Source: Streptomyces venezuelae (GTDB lineage: Bacteria > Actinomycetota > Actinomycetes > Streptomycetales > Streptomycetaceae). From it: 64,000 nt of DNA. Both the position numbers and the translations under genes were made by a program. Below the pieces are notes generated by a model. That model had not been told where the DNA came from, searched no databases, and worked only from the letters and a program-made list of their open reading frames with translations. The stretch covers positions 6,262,001 through 6,326,000 of the forward strand of contig NZ_CP029192.1 in the NCBI RefSeq assembly GCF_008642315.1, written 5' to 3'. This document shows, one piece after another, positions 25,511 to 33,634 of this stretch (the stretch's first letter is position 1; each line of letters opens with the position of its first letter).

Positions 25511-26701
25511 ATGAAGAGCTACATCGTCGGCGTCGGGATGACGAAGTTCGAGAAGCCCGAGACGCGCGACTGGCAGTACTGGGACATGGTGAAGGAGGCG
25601 GGCACCCAGGCCCTGGAGGACGCCGGAATCACCTACGACCAGGTCGAGCAGGTCCCCGTCGGCCACTGCTTCCAGGCATCGACGGCCGGCCAGCGCGCCG
25701 CCTACGAACTCGGCCTGACGGGCGTCCCCGTCTACAACGTCAACAACAACTGCGCGACCGGCGCGACCGCCCTGATGCTGGCGCGCCAGTTCGTCGAGGG
25801 CGGCCTGAACGACTGCGTGCTCGCGCTCGGCTTCGAGAAGATGACGCGGGGAGCACTGGGCGGGGGAAGCGACGGGGGCGACTTCAAGACGTCACCGGTC
25901 GCCCGGCACTACGGCATCATGGCCGCCCGCCACGGCTTCGAGATGACCCCGCCCACCGCGCAGATCTTCGGCAACGCGGCCCGCGAGCACATGGAGAAGT
26001 ACGGCACGACCGAGGCGCAGCTCGCCGCGGTCGGCGCCAAGAACCACCGGCACTCCACGAACAACCCGTACGCGCAGTTCCAGGACGCGTACACCGTCGA
26101 CGAGGTTCTCGCCGCCAAGACCATCCACCGCCCGCTCACCAAGCTCCAGTGCTCCCCGACGTCGGACGGCTCGGCGGCCGCCGTCGTCGTCTCCGAACGG
26201 TTCGTGGAACGCCACGGCCTCGCGGGGCGCGCGGTGGAGATCGCCGCCCAGGCCATGACCACCGACACCGGCGAGTCCTTCGACTCCGGGTCCTGCGTCG
26301 ACGCCGTCGGGCAGCCGATGTCGCGGGCGGCGGCACGCCAGGCGTACGAGGCGTCCGGGCTCGGCATCGAGGACGTGGACGTCGTCGAGCTGCACGACTG
26401 CTTCTCCGTCAACGAACTCCTGACGTACGAGGCGCTGGGCATGTGCGCGCCCGGCGAGTCCGGAAAGCTGGTCGAGAGCGGCGCGACGACGTACGGCGGG
26501 CGGTGGGTGGTGAACCCCTCCGGCGGCCTCATCTCCAAGGGCCATCCGCTCGGCGCGACGGGCATCGCGCAGGTCGCGGAGTTGACCTGGCAGCTGCGCG
26601 GCGAGGCGGCGGCCCGGCAGGTCGAGGGGGCGCGGGTGGGACTCGCACACAACATCGGGCTCGGCGGGGCGGCGGTGGTGACGGTGCTGCGGCGGCCGTA
26701 G
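25511..26701 (+). CDS. Thiolase-like lipid-transfer protein (SCP-x thiolase family)
   Basis: A 396-residue thiolase-fold protein. The nucleophile Cys81 is in VNNNCATGATAL, with ELHDCFSVNELL and the C-terminal KGHPLGATGIAQ active-site motifs. There is no SCP2 sterol-carrier domain. It follows the acyl-CoA dehydrogenase after a 37-bp gap with GAAGGAG before the ATG. Members (Ltp/FadA5-like) carry out thiolytic or aldolytic cleavage of steroid or branched side-chain CoA esters. Ltp-type aldolases need a DUF35 partner, which is not next to it here. Confidence 0.9.
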   Translation: MKSYIVGVGMTKFEKPETRDWQYWDMVKEAGTQALEDAGITYDQVEQVPVGHCFQASTAGQRAAYELGLTGVPVYNVNNNCATGATALMLARQFVEGGLNDCVLALGFEKMTRGALGGGSDGGDFKTSPVARHYGIMAARHGFEMTPPTAQIFGNAAREHMEKYGTTEAQLAAVGAKNHRHSTNNPYAQFQDAYTVDEVLAAKTIHRPLTKLQCSPTSDGSAAAVVVSERFVERHGLAGRAVEIAAQAMTTDTGESFDSGSCVDAVGQPMSRAAARQAYEASGLGIEDVDVVELHDCFSVNELLTYEALGMCAPGESGKLVESGATTYGGRWVVNPSGGLISKGHPLGATGIAQVAELTWQLRGEAAARQVEGARVGLAHNIGLGGAAVVTVLRRP

Positions 26702-26755
26702 GGGCCTGGTCTTCGGGTGGGGAGGGTGGTCCTAGGTCCGACGGCCCAGGTCCTG

Positions 26756-26783
26756 TCGAGCGAATTTCCGATGCGTCGCTCGA
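26756..26783. promoter_or_regulatory. Inverted repeat before the MFS gene
   Basis: TCGAGCGA / TCGCTCGA, perfect eight-base arms separated by 12 bp, 25 bp before the MFS start. A candidate operator; no local repressor is evident. Confidence 0.4.
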
Positions 26784-26807
26784 GTTTCGCTTGAGAGGAT
26801 GGCTGTC

Positions 26808-28286
26808 ATGGTCCAGACGCCCTCCACCACTTACTCAGCCCCGTCCTCCCCGTCCTCCTCCGGTTCGCCGTCCCCTGGAGCCGCCCCGCGGAAGCGGTCC
26901 GTCCCGGTGTGGGCCGTCCTGCTCACCGCGTGCGCGGGACAGTTCCTCGTCGTCCTGGACGTGTCCGTGGTGAACACGGCGCTGCCGTCGATGCGGTCCG
27001 ACCTCGGCATGAGCGCGGTCGGCCTGCAGTGGGTCGTCAACGCGTACTCCATAGCCTTCGCCGGATTCATGCTGCTCGGCGGGCGCGCCGGGGACCTCTT
27101 CGGGCGGAAGAGGATGTTCCTCGTCGGATTGGGCCTGTTCACCGCCGCCTCGCTGGGCGGCGGCCTCGCGCAGGCCGAGTGGCAGCTCCTCGTGGCGCGC
27201 GCCGTACAGGGCCTCGGCGCGGCGGTGCTCGCCCCCTCGACCCTGACGATCCTCACGTCGGCGGTGCCCGAGGGCCCGGCGCGGGCGCGGGCCATCGGCG
27301 TCTGGTCGGCGGTCGGCGCGGGCGGCGGCGCGGCGGGCGGCCTGGTCGGCGGCGTCCTGACGGACCTGCTCTCCTGGCGCTGGGTGCTCCTGATCAACGT
27401 GCCGGTCGGCGCCCTGGTGATCGTCGCGGGCCTGGCCTGGCTCTCCGAGAGCAAGGCCGACCGGACCCGGCGCCTCGACGTGCCGGGCGCGGTGCTCGTG
27501 ACGGCCGGTCTCGCCACCCTCGCGTACGGCATCGTGCAGACCGAGGAGAAGGGCTGGACGGCGGCCGCCACCCTGGTCCCCCTGGCGGCGGGCCTCGCCC
27601 TGCTCGCGGCGTTCCTCGTGGTGGAGGCGCGCACGAAGGCGCCGCTGATGCCGCTGAAGCTGTTCAAGGTGCGGACGGTGTCGGCCGCGAACGCCGCGAT
27701 GTTCGTGTGCGGCGGCGGCATGTTCGCCATGTGGATGTTCATGACGCTCTACACCCAGAACGTCCTCGGCTACTCCCCGCTCAAGGCGGGCCTCGCCCTC
27801 ATGCCGTCCTCGCTCACCGTCGTCCTCGGCTCGATGCTCGCGCCGCGCCTCATGCCGGTGCTCGGACCGAAGACCGTCTCCGTGCTGGGCATCGTCGTGG
27901 CGTCCGTGGGCTTCGGATGGCAGTCGACGATGACGGTCGACGGCGCGTACGTCACCGCGATCCTGCTGCCGGGCCTCGTGATGATGTTCGGCGCGGGCCT
28001 CGCGACGACCCCGCTCGCCTCGCTCGCCACGTCGGGCGCCGAGCCGGGCGACGCGGGACTCGTCTCCGGCCTGGTCAACACCTCGCGCACCATGGGCGGC
28101 GCGCTCGGCCTCGCCGTGCTCTCCACGGTGGCGGCCGCGCGGATGAACGGCTCCACGTCGCCGCAGGCGCTCACCGACGGCTACGCGATGGCGTTCCGGA
28201 CCAGCGCGTTCATCCTGCTGGCGGGCGTGGCGGTGCTGCTGGTGTGGATGCCGGGACGCCGGGTCCGGGGCCAGGCCACCGACTGA
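26808..28286 (+). CDS. MFS transporter, DHA2 (EmrB/QacA) family
   Basis: A 492-residue efflux pump with fourteen predicted membrane helices. Motif C-like QFLVVLDVSVVNTALPSM is in helix 1, GRAGDLFGRKRMF in loop 2-3 and LQWVVNAYSIAFAGFMLLGG in helix 2. Ser/Pro-rich N-terminus. ATG 26808 was chosen because GAGAGG lies nine bases before it; an ATG nine bases upstream is possible. It likely exports hydrophobic compounds by proton antiport. Confidence 0.9.
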   Translation: MVQTPSTTYSAPSSPSSSGSPSPGAAPRKRSVPVWAVLLTACAGQFLVVLDVSVVNTALPSMRSDLGMSAVGLQWVVNAYSIAFAGFMLLGGRAGDLFGRKRMFLVGLGLFTAASLGGGLAQAEWQLLVARAVQGLGAAVLAPSTLTILTSAVPEGPARARAIGVWSAVGAGGGAAGGLVGGVLTDLLSWRWVLLINVPVGALVIVAGLAWLSESKADRTRRLDVPGAVLVTAGLATLAYGIVQTEEKGWTAAATLVPLAAGLALLAAFLVVEARTKAPLMPLKLFKVRTVSAANAAMFVCGGGMFAMWMFMTLYTQNVLGYSPLKAGLALMPSSLTVVLGSMLAPRLMPVLGPKTVSVLGIVVASVGFGWQSTMTVDGAYVTAILLPGLVMMFGAGLATTPLASLATSGAEPGDAGLVSGLVNTSRTMGGALGLAVLSTVAAARMNGSTSPQALTDGYAMAFRTSAFILLAGVAVLLVWMPGRRVRGQATD

Positions 28287-28334
28287 GGCAACGGTTTGCG
28301 GCCCTCATGGACTCCACTGTGCAAGGAGGCATTC

Positions 28335-28892
28335 ATGGGGGAGCAGAAGCAGACGGTGGGCGGGTTCGACGGCGCGTCCGACAACGACTTCCAGGGCTTC
28401 ATCACCAGCCGCTGGCCGCATCTGATGCGCACGGCGTTTCTCCTCACGGGGCAGCAGCATGCCGCGGAGGACCTGGTGCAGTCGTCCCTGGAGCGGACGT
28501 ACGTGTCGTGGCGAAGGGTGAGCACGGCGGACGACCCGGATGCGTACGTGCGCCGGATCATGATCAACCTGCACGCGCGCAAGCACCGCCCCAAGCTCAA
28601 GGAGTTCCTGTCGCCGCAGGACTCGGGCCCGGTGCTCGACAGACCCGAGCACGGTGACCGCATGGCGCAGGCGGACGACCGGGCGGCGCTGCTGCACGCC
28701 CTCGCCCAACTGCCCGCCCGCCAGCGAGAAGCGGTCGTCCTGCGGTACTGGGAGGACTTGAGCGAGACGCAGACCGCCGAGGCCATGGGCTGCTCGGTCG
28801 GTGCGGTCAAGAGCAACGCCGCCAAAGGGATCGCCAAGCTGCGCGCCATACCCGCACTGACCGAGAAGGTCGGAAGCCGAGGGGAGAAGTAA
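28335..28892 (+). CDS. RNA polymerase sigma factor, SigE family (ECF)
   Basis: A 185-residue extracytoplasmic-function sigma factor. Region 2 includes HLMRTAFLLTGQQHAAEDLV and ERTYVSWRRV; region 4 includes LPARQREAVVLRYWEDLSE and AMGCSVGAVKSNAAKGIAKL. The ATG follows AAGGAGG. It overlaps the next gene by one base (TAATG), pairing it with a membrane protein. The promoter targets are not visible. Confidence 0.92.
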   Translation: MGEQKQTVGGFDGASDNDFQGFITSRWPHLMRTAFLLTGQQHAAEDLVQSSLERTYVSWRRVSTADDPDAYVRRIMINLHARKHRPKLKEFLSPQDSGPVLDRPEHGDRMAQADDRAALLHALAQLPARQREAVVLRYWEDLSETQTAEAMGCSVGAVKSNAAKGIAKLRAIPALTEKVGSRGEK

Positions 28893-29704
28893 TGACCAGG
28901 GACCAGGACCCGGCGCGCCTCGACGCGGACGTGGACGCGCACAGTGACATCGCCCACCGCCTCGCGGACGTGGCGGACGTGGTCGAGATCGGTGCGGCCC
29001 CGTACCAGGCGGTGTTGCGCGGCGGCCGCCGCAGGAAGACGCGCCGCTGGGCCCTCGGCGCACTCGCGGCCGCCACGATCGTCGCCTCGACGGGTTCGCT
29101 GGCGCTGGCCGTGGTGGACGGCAGGGACCGCGCCCAGGTGGCGTCGGACCAGGGCACCGCCCGGGCCCGGCACGTCTACACCCCTCGGGCCACCCCCCTG
29201 ACCGAGGTGCGCGGCGGCTCCGGAACGCCGGTGGCGCGGGTGGAGTTGCAGGTGTGGGACGCGCCGCGGGACGACGCGGAGGCGCGCGGCCAGAAGAGGG
29301 CGATGACGCAGGCGGGCGTCTGGGACGAGCGGACGACGGACCCCGCCCCGAACTTCGACCAGCCCTGGTACGCGATCGTCGTGAGAACCGCCGGCAAGGG
29401 CGACAAGGTGGAGTCCTTCGGACTCCAGGACAAGGAACCGGGCGGGGACGACGGCCTGAGCTTCGCGTCGGTGGAGTTCGAGGTGCAGGGCAGGACCGTC
29501 ACGGTCGGGCACGTGGGCCCCGGGACGAAGCGCGTGGAGTACGAGTACGAGCACGGCACGTCCGAGCCGGAACTCCACCGGGCGGCGGGCTCCGCCTACC
29601 TGTGGTTCACCCGGCAGGAGGGCGAGCCGGGCCCGTCCGGCACGTTGGTGTCCATCCGGCTCCACGGTGAGGACAAGGTGGTGACGACGGTGCAGGAGGA
29701 CTGA
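28892..29704 (+). CDS. Membrane protein coupled to the sigma factor, possible anti-sigma partner
   Basis: A 270-residue protein with an N-terminal cytosolic part (about 1-50), a single membrane helix (WALGALAAATIVASTGSLALAV, about 51-72) and an extracytoplasmic domain of about 200 residues. The layout (cytosol-helix-outside, translationally coupled to a sigma gene) suits a regulator of that sigma factor. No zinc-binding anti-sigma motif (HxxxCxxC) is seen in the N-terminus, so the role is inferred from context only. Confidence 0.75.
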   Translation: MTRDQDPARLDADVDAHSDIAHRLADVADVVEIGAAPYQAVLRGGRRRKTRRWALGALAAATIVASTGSLALAVVDGRDRAQVASDQGTARARHVYTPRATPLTEVRGGSGTPVARVELQVWDAPRDDAEARGQKRAMTQAGVWDERTTDPAPNFDQPWYAIVVRTAGKGDKVESFGLQDKEPGGDDGLSFASVEFEVQGRTVTVGHVGPGTKRVEYEYEHGTSEPELHRAAGSAYLWFTRQEGEPGPSGTLVSIRLHGEDKVVTTVQED

Positions 29705-29737
29705 CGACCCGCCACGCCGTGGCCGCGCGCGCCTGCC

Positions 29738-30379
29738 TCACAGCCACCCTTGCTGCCGGGCCTCCCGCACCGCCTCCATCCGGTTGCGCGTCCCCGTCTT
29801 GCCGATCGCCGCCGACAGATAGTTCCGTACGGTCGACTCCGACAGATGGAGCGTGCCCGCGATGTCGGCGACCGTGGCCCCGTCCACGGAGGCCTTGAGG
29901 ACGTCCGCCTCCCGGCCGGTCAGCGGGCTCGGCCCGGCGCTGAGCGCGGCCGCGGCGAGCGCCGGATCGATCACCGTCTCGCCGCGCAACGCCCGCCGGA
30001 CCGCCTCCGCGAGCTCCTCCACGGGCCCGTCCTTGACCAGGAACCCGACCGCGCCCGCCTCCATGGCACGCCGCAGATACCCGGGCCTGCCGAAGGTGGT
30101 GAGGATCAGGACCCGGCAGTCGGGGCACTCCTCGCGGAGGTCGGCGGCGGCATCCAGACCGCTGCGACCCGGCAGTTCGATGTCGAGCAGGGCGACGTCC
30201 GGCCGGGCGTCGAGCGCCGCGTCGACGATCTCGTCGCCCCTGCCGACCTGGGCGACGACCTCGATGTCCTCCTCCAGCCCGAGCAGCAGCGCGAGCGCGC
30301 CCCGCATCATGCCCTGGTCCTCGGCGAGGAGCACTCTCACGGACTTCGCCGGGCGGTGGTCCCGGGGCATCTCGTTCAT
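29738..30379 (-). CDS. Two-component response regulator, NarL/LuxR family (DesR-like)
   Basis: A 213-residue regulator. The receiver has LLAEDQGMMRGALA, the phospho-acceptor Asp in VALLDIELPGRSG and Lys in FLVKDGP. The C-terminal helix-turn-helix has LTGREADVLKAS and IAGTLHLSESTVRNYLSAA. A complete acidic pocket, unlike RamR. The linked histidine kinase is at 31111-32313 in the same orientation, with a small gene on the other strand between them. Confidence 0.92.
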   Translation of the reverse strand: MNEMPRDHRPAKSVRVLLAEDQGMMRGALALLLGLEEDIEVVAQVGRGDEIVDAALDARPDVALLDIELPGRSGLDAAADLREECPDCRVLILTTFGRPGYLRRAMEAGAVGFLVKDGPVEELAEAVRRALRGETVIDPALAAAALSAGPSPLTGREADVLKASVDGATVADIAGTLHLSESTVRNYLSAAIGKTGTRNRMEAVREARQQGWL

Positions 30380-30974
30380 GGGGGTCAGGCTACGGCTCCG
30401 CGCAGCCCCACCGTGTCCGGCGCGGTGGGGCTCGGTTGGTGTCCCGTCCGGTGAGCGGCGTCGTGCACGGCGACGGCGACGACTCCGCCCCGCCCCCGGT
30501 CACGATCTTCCTCCAGCGCTACCACCTGCACACCTCCCCCCTGCCTGGCGCGGGGAAACAGGGGAGGTCAGCGCGGTGGCTGTGCAGAGCGTCAAAGTTG
30601 CCCGCCTGGTTTTGTACACATGCGGCTCATGACGGAGCCCCCCTCGTGGGCGATAGCCTCGAAGGGTGTTCAGCGCGATACGCCGCGAGGGAGCTGGGAA
30701 CCCTCCGGCCTGCGCCGACCACAGCTCCGCGCGCACATCACTTCCGAACCCGTTCGCATGAACTCGCCAAGTACGGTCCCGAGTTGCTGGTCGAGCGCGG
30801 GAATGGGCCGTAACCCCCCGGGTCGTTGCTCCTCGCGGCATAACGTCGTGCCGGGGCCGGAGGTGCTGTCGGTGTTCCGTCCGTTCACCCGCACCGGCGT
30901 CACGCGACGGCGCGCGACAGGAGTCACGGCACAGGCGGCGCCACCGGGGCGGCGCACCGAGAGAGGACGCCACG
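30380..30974. other. Intergenic region with two hairpins and a doubtful small ORF
   Basis: A 595-bp stretch. Stem-loops occur at 30405-30431 (GCCCCACCG/CGGTGGGGC) and about 30531-30569 (ACCTCCCC.../...GGGGAGGT). A GTG-led 31-codon frame at 30666-30761 (VFSAIRREGAGNPPACADHS...) is possible but has no good ribosome-binding site. Otherwise no gene is convincing here; longer frames are shadows. Confidence 0.6.
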
Positions 30975-31121
30975 ATGAGCACGGAACCCATGACACCGCC
31001 GCCCGCCATCGAACTCCGCTGCGGTGGGCTGCACGTGACCGTCCAGCGGGTACCCGTGTGGCTGGTCTCGCTGCTCACCACGGTGAGCGGCGCCGGGGCC
31101 GCCTGGTGGATCAACCGTTGA
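30975..31121 (+). CDS. Small membrane protein, 48 residues
   Basis: MSTEPMTPPPAIELRCGGLH is followed by one hydrophobic helix (VPVWLVSLLTTVSGAGAAWW) and INR. A good GAGAGGACG site precedes the ATG. Its stop overlaps the 3' end of the convergent histidine-kinase gene by 11 bp. Such one-helix proteins are widespread in Streptomyces and unnamed; function unknown. Confidence 0.7.
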   Translation: MSTEPMTPPPAIELRCGGLHVTVQRVPVWLVSLLTTVSGAGAAWWINR

Positions 31122-32313
31122 GCGTGGCGCCGGCGCCGGCGGCATCCGGCGCCGGGACGTTCTCGGCCGTCGGCAGGACCGCCGTGACCCGGAAGCCGGA
31201 GCGGGGGCCCGGACCCGAGGTGAGGGAGCCGCCGGCCGCGGCGAGGCGTTCGGCCAGGCCCTTGAGGCCGCTGCCGGGCGCGCCCTCGCCCTCGCCGCGA
31301 CCGTCGTCCGTGACGACGAGGCGGCTCTCGTCGGCGGTGCCCGTGACCTCGATCTCGCAGTGGGCGGCGCCGGAGTGGCGTACGACGTTGGTCGCGGACT
31401 CGCGGACCACCCAGCCGAGGAGCGCCGCGGTCTGCGGGGCGAGGGGCGGCCCCGACTGGCGGACGACCGTGCCGATCCCGGCGGCTTCGAGGAGGTCACG
31501 GGCGTGGTCGAGCTCCGTGGCGAGGCTGCCTTCGCGGTAGCCGGTGACGGCCTCGCGGATCTCGGTCAGCGCCTGCCGTCCGACGGACTCGATGTCGGCG
31601 ACCTGGCCGAGCGCCGCGTCCAGGTCGCGCGGGGCGAGGCGGCGCGTGGCCTCCGCCTTCACCACGATCACGGAGAGCGTGTGGCCCAGCAGATCGTGCA
31701 GGTCGCGGGAGAAGCGGAGGCGTTCCTTCTCGACGGCGGTGCGGGCCAGTTCCTCACGGGTGTCGCGGAGTTCGCGCACGGCTTCCGAGAGGGAGAGGAT
31801 CGCGGCGGTCACCATGGTGGAGAGGAACGTGCCGTAGGCGACGTTCAACCCGGTCCAGCCCTCCCTCAGCCCGCCGATGACGCCCGCGAGCGTGCTCAGG
31901 GCCAGGCTGATGGGCCCGAGACCGCGCCCGCGCACGATGGCCCCGACGGCCAGGCCGAGCAGCGGGAAGAAGAGGAGCCAGTTGCCGCCGTACCCGATGG
32001 CGAGGGCGACGGTCAGCAGGCCGAGGAGGACGAGCGCGACCCGGGTGGCGCGTGCCTCGCGGGTGCGCTTGTCGAAGGCGCGGAAGGCCAGGAAGACGTA
32101 GAGGGAGTTGAAGAGGAGGACGCCGAGGCCGCCGATCCAGGGGTTGGGGGTGTCGCCCTGGAGGAGGTGGGAGACGGCCCCGAGCCCCATGAGGAGCCAG
32201 GGCAGGAGCGAGAACCCGTTGGACGGCGGGCCGAGCTCCTCGATGTTCCTGTCGCCGCCGCGCCCTTCCCGCACCTCGTGCGGCCGACAGCTGACCCTGT
32301 TCTTCCGGGACAT
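31111..32313 (-). CDS. Two-component sensor histidine kinase (DesK-like)
   Basis: A 400-residue kinase of the HisKA_3 class. Five or six membrane helices lie in residues 30-190 (LLPWLLMGLGAVSHLL, LGVLLFNSLYVFLAF, VALVLLGLLTVALAIGYG and others). The phospho-acceptor is in RFSRDLHDLLGHTLSVIVVK. The ATPase domain carries VVRESATNVVRHSGA (N box) and VVTDDGRGEGEGAPGSGLKG (G boxes). Start 32313 was chosen because GAGGA lies eight bases upstream. It pairs with the response regulator at 29738. No extracellular sensor domain, so it likely senses the membrane. Confidence 0.92.
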   Translation of the reverse strand: MSRKNRVSCRPHEVREGRGGDRNIEELGPPSNGFSLLPWLLMGLGAVSHLLQGDTPNPWIGGLGVLLFNSLYVFLAFRAFDKRTREARATRVALVLLGLLTVALAIGYGGNWLLFFPLLGLAVGAIVRGRGLGPISLALSTLAGVIGGLREGWTGLNVAYGTFLSTMVTAAILSLSEAVRELRDTREELARTAVEKERLRFSRDLHDLLGHTLSVIVVKAEATRRLAPRDLDAALGQVADIESVGRQALTEIREAVTGYREGSLATELDHARDLLEAAGIGTVVRQSGPPLAPQTAALLGWVVRESATNVVRHSGAAHCEIEVTGTADESRLVVTDDGRGEGEGAPGSGLKGLAERLAAAGGSLTSGPGPRSGFRVTAVLPTAENVPAPDAAGAGATLNG

Positions 32314-32493
32314 GTCCAGGTTCCTCGCCCTCTGGGTCGTTCGTCTCACCACGGTCCGGGCGGTGTGCCGGTACGGGACAACAGCGTACGAACCGAGCGC
32401 CGGCGCCCGGCAGAGGCAGCCGTACGGTCCCGGCCGGTACAAATGTCACCGCTCGCGCGACGCGGGCGGAGATCTCGCGACGCGCACCGGCAT

Positions 32494-32508
32494 CTGACGT
32501 CGCGTCAG
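32494..32508. promoter_or_regulatory. CTGACG-TCG-CGTCAG palindrome
   Basis: Third copy of the 6-3-6 palindrome, perfect, 49 bp before the KstR-type box of the MaoC operon. Confidence 0.6.
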
Positions 32509-32556
32509 GAGGGTTCACAAGTGCTGGGGCCTCGGCTATACATGGGGTCGCCGGAC

Positions 32557-32570
32557 TGGAACGCGTTCTA
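32557..32570. promoter_or_regulatory. KstR-type operator before the MaoC operon
   Basis: TGGAACGCGTTCTA, a perfect match to TNNAACNNGTTNNA, 148 bp before the MaoC start. An adjacent TAGAACCGG may be a partial second site. Confidence 0.8.
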
Positions 32571-32718
32571 GAACCGGTCGGCTTCGCGGGACGGTCCACC
32601 GACCGGTTCGCGGGTCCGGCCCTCCGGCCCTGTTGCGACCTCGGTGCGGCCGACGGTGCGGACGGTCGCACCGAGGTCTTTCCCCGTCGGCCCCGTCGGC
32701 CCAAGGAGCTGCCACCCG

Positions 32719-33573
32719 ATGCCCATCGACGCCGAGAAGGCCGTGGCCGCCGAGCCCCGGTCCGCCGAGATCACCTGGGACCACAAGGACATCCAGCTCT
32801 ACCACCTGGGTCTCGGCGCCGGACTGCCCGCCACGGACCCGGCCGAACTGCGCTACACCCTGGAGTCGCGGCTGCACGTCCTGCCCAGCTTCGCCACGGT
32901 CGCGGGCGCCGGGATGGGCGTCGTCGGCGGGCTCTCCGCGCCCGGCATCGAAGTGGACCTCGCCGCTGTCCTGCACGGCGGCCAGAGCATCACGCTGCAC
33001 CGCCCGATCCCGGTCGAGGGCAAGGCGGTGACCACGTCCAGGGTCGCCGCCGTGTACGACAAGGGGAAGGCCGCGATCCTCGTCCTGCGCTCCGAAGTCG
33101 CCGACGACGACGGGCCGTTGTGGACGAGCGACGCCCAGATCTTCGTGCGCGGCGAAGGCGGGTTCGGCGGCGACCGCGGCCCCTCCACCCGCCTCCCCGA
33201 CCCCGAGGGCGCCCCGGACCTGGAGGTCGAGCGCCCCGTCCGCGAGGACCAGGCCCTCCTCTACCGCCTCTCCGGCGACTGGAACCCGCTGCACGCCGAC
33301 CCCGAGTTCGCCGCACTCGCCGGATTCGACAGGCCGATCCTGCACGGCCTGTGCACCTACGGAATGACGCTCAAGGCAGTCGTCGACACCCAGCTCGACG
33401 GCGACGTGTCACGCGTGCGCGGCTACAGCACCCGGTTCACCGGCGTCGTCTTCCCCGGCGAGACGCTGCGGATCCGCATGTGGCGCGGCGAGGGCCGCGT
33501 GCGGGCCACGGTCACGGCGGCCGAGCGCGACGAGGCGCCGGTCCTCGCCGACACGGTCGTCGAGCACGCCTGA
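32719..33573 (+). CDS. MaoC-family (R)-specific enoyl-CoA hydratase
   Basis: A 284-residue double hot-dog hydratase. The hydratase-2 motif DWNPLHADPEFAALAGFDRP gives Asp187 and His192 as catalytic pair. The N-terminal half is a degenerate hot-dog that binds the acyl chain. Size and layout match eukaryotic 17-beta-HSD4 hydratase and mycobacterial Hsd4B (Rv3538, KstR regulon, from memory). ATG 32719 follows CAAGGAGCTG. First gene of an operon with an alcohol dehydrogenase and an SDR, giving consecutive beta-oxidation steps. Confidence 0.92.
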   Translation: MPIDAEKAVAAEPRSAEITWDHKDIQLYHLGLGAGLPATDPAELRYTLESRLHVLPSFATVAGAGMGVVGGLSAPGIEVDLAAVLHGGQSITLHRPIPVEGKAVTTSRVAAVYDKGKAAILVLRSEVADDDGPLWTSDAQIFVRGEGGFGGDRGPSTRLPDPEGAPDLEVERPVREDQALLYRLSGDWNPLHADPEFAALAGFDRPILHGLCTYGMTLKAVVDTQLDGDVSRVRGYSTRFTGVVFPGETLRIRMWRGEGRVRATVTAAERDEAPVLADTVVEHA

Positions 33574-33634
33574 GTCAGTTCGGGGCCCGACCGGCTCGGG
33601 CCCGCCCGGATCTCCGTACGAGAGGAGCCGCACC

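Noticed and set aside
28892..29704. Zinc-binding anti-sigma factor
   Set aside because: No HxxxCxxC motif in the N-terminus; partner role kept only as inference from coupling.
30620..31540. A 306-codon plus-strand frame across the histidine-kinase end
   Set aside because: Composition of a shadow frame; overlaps a well-supported kinase and a small membrane-protein gene.
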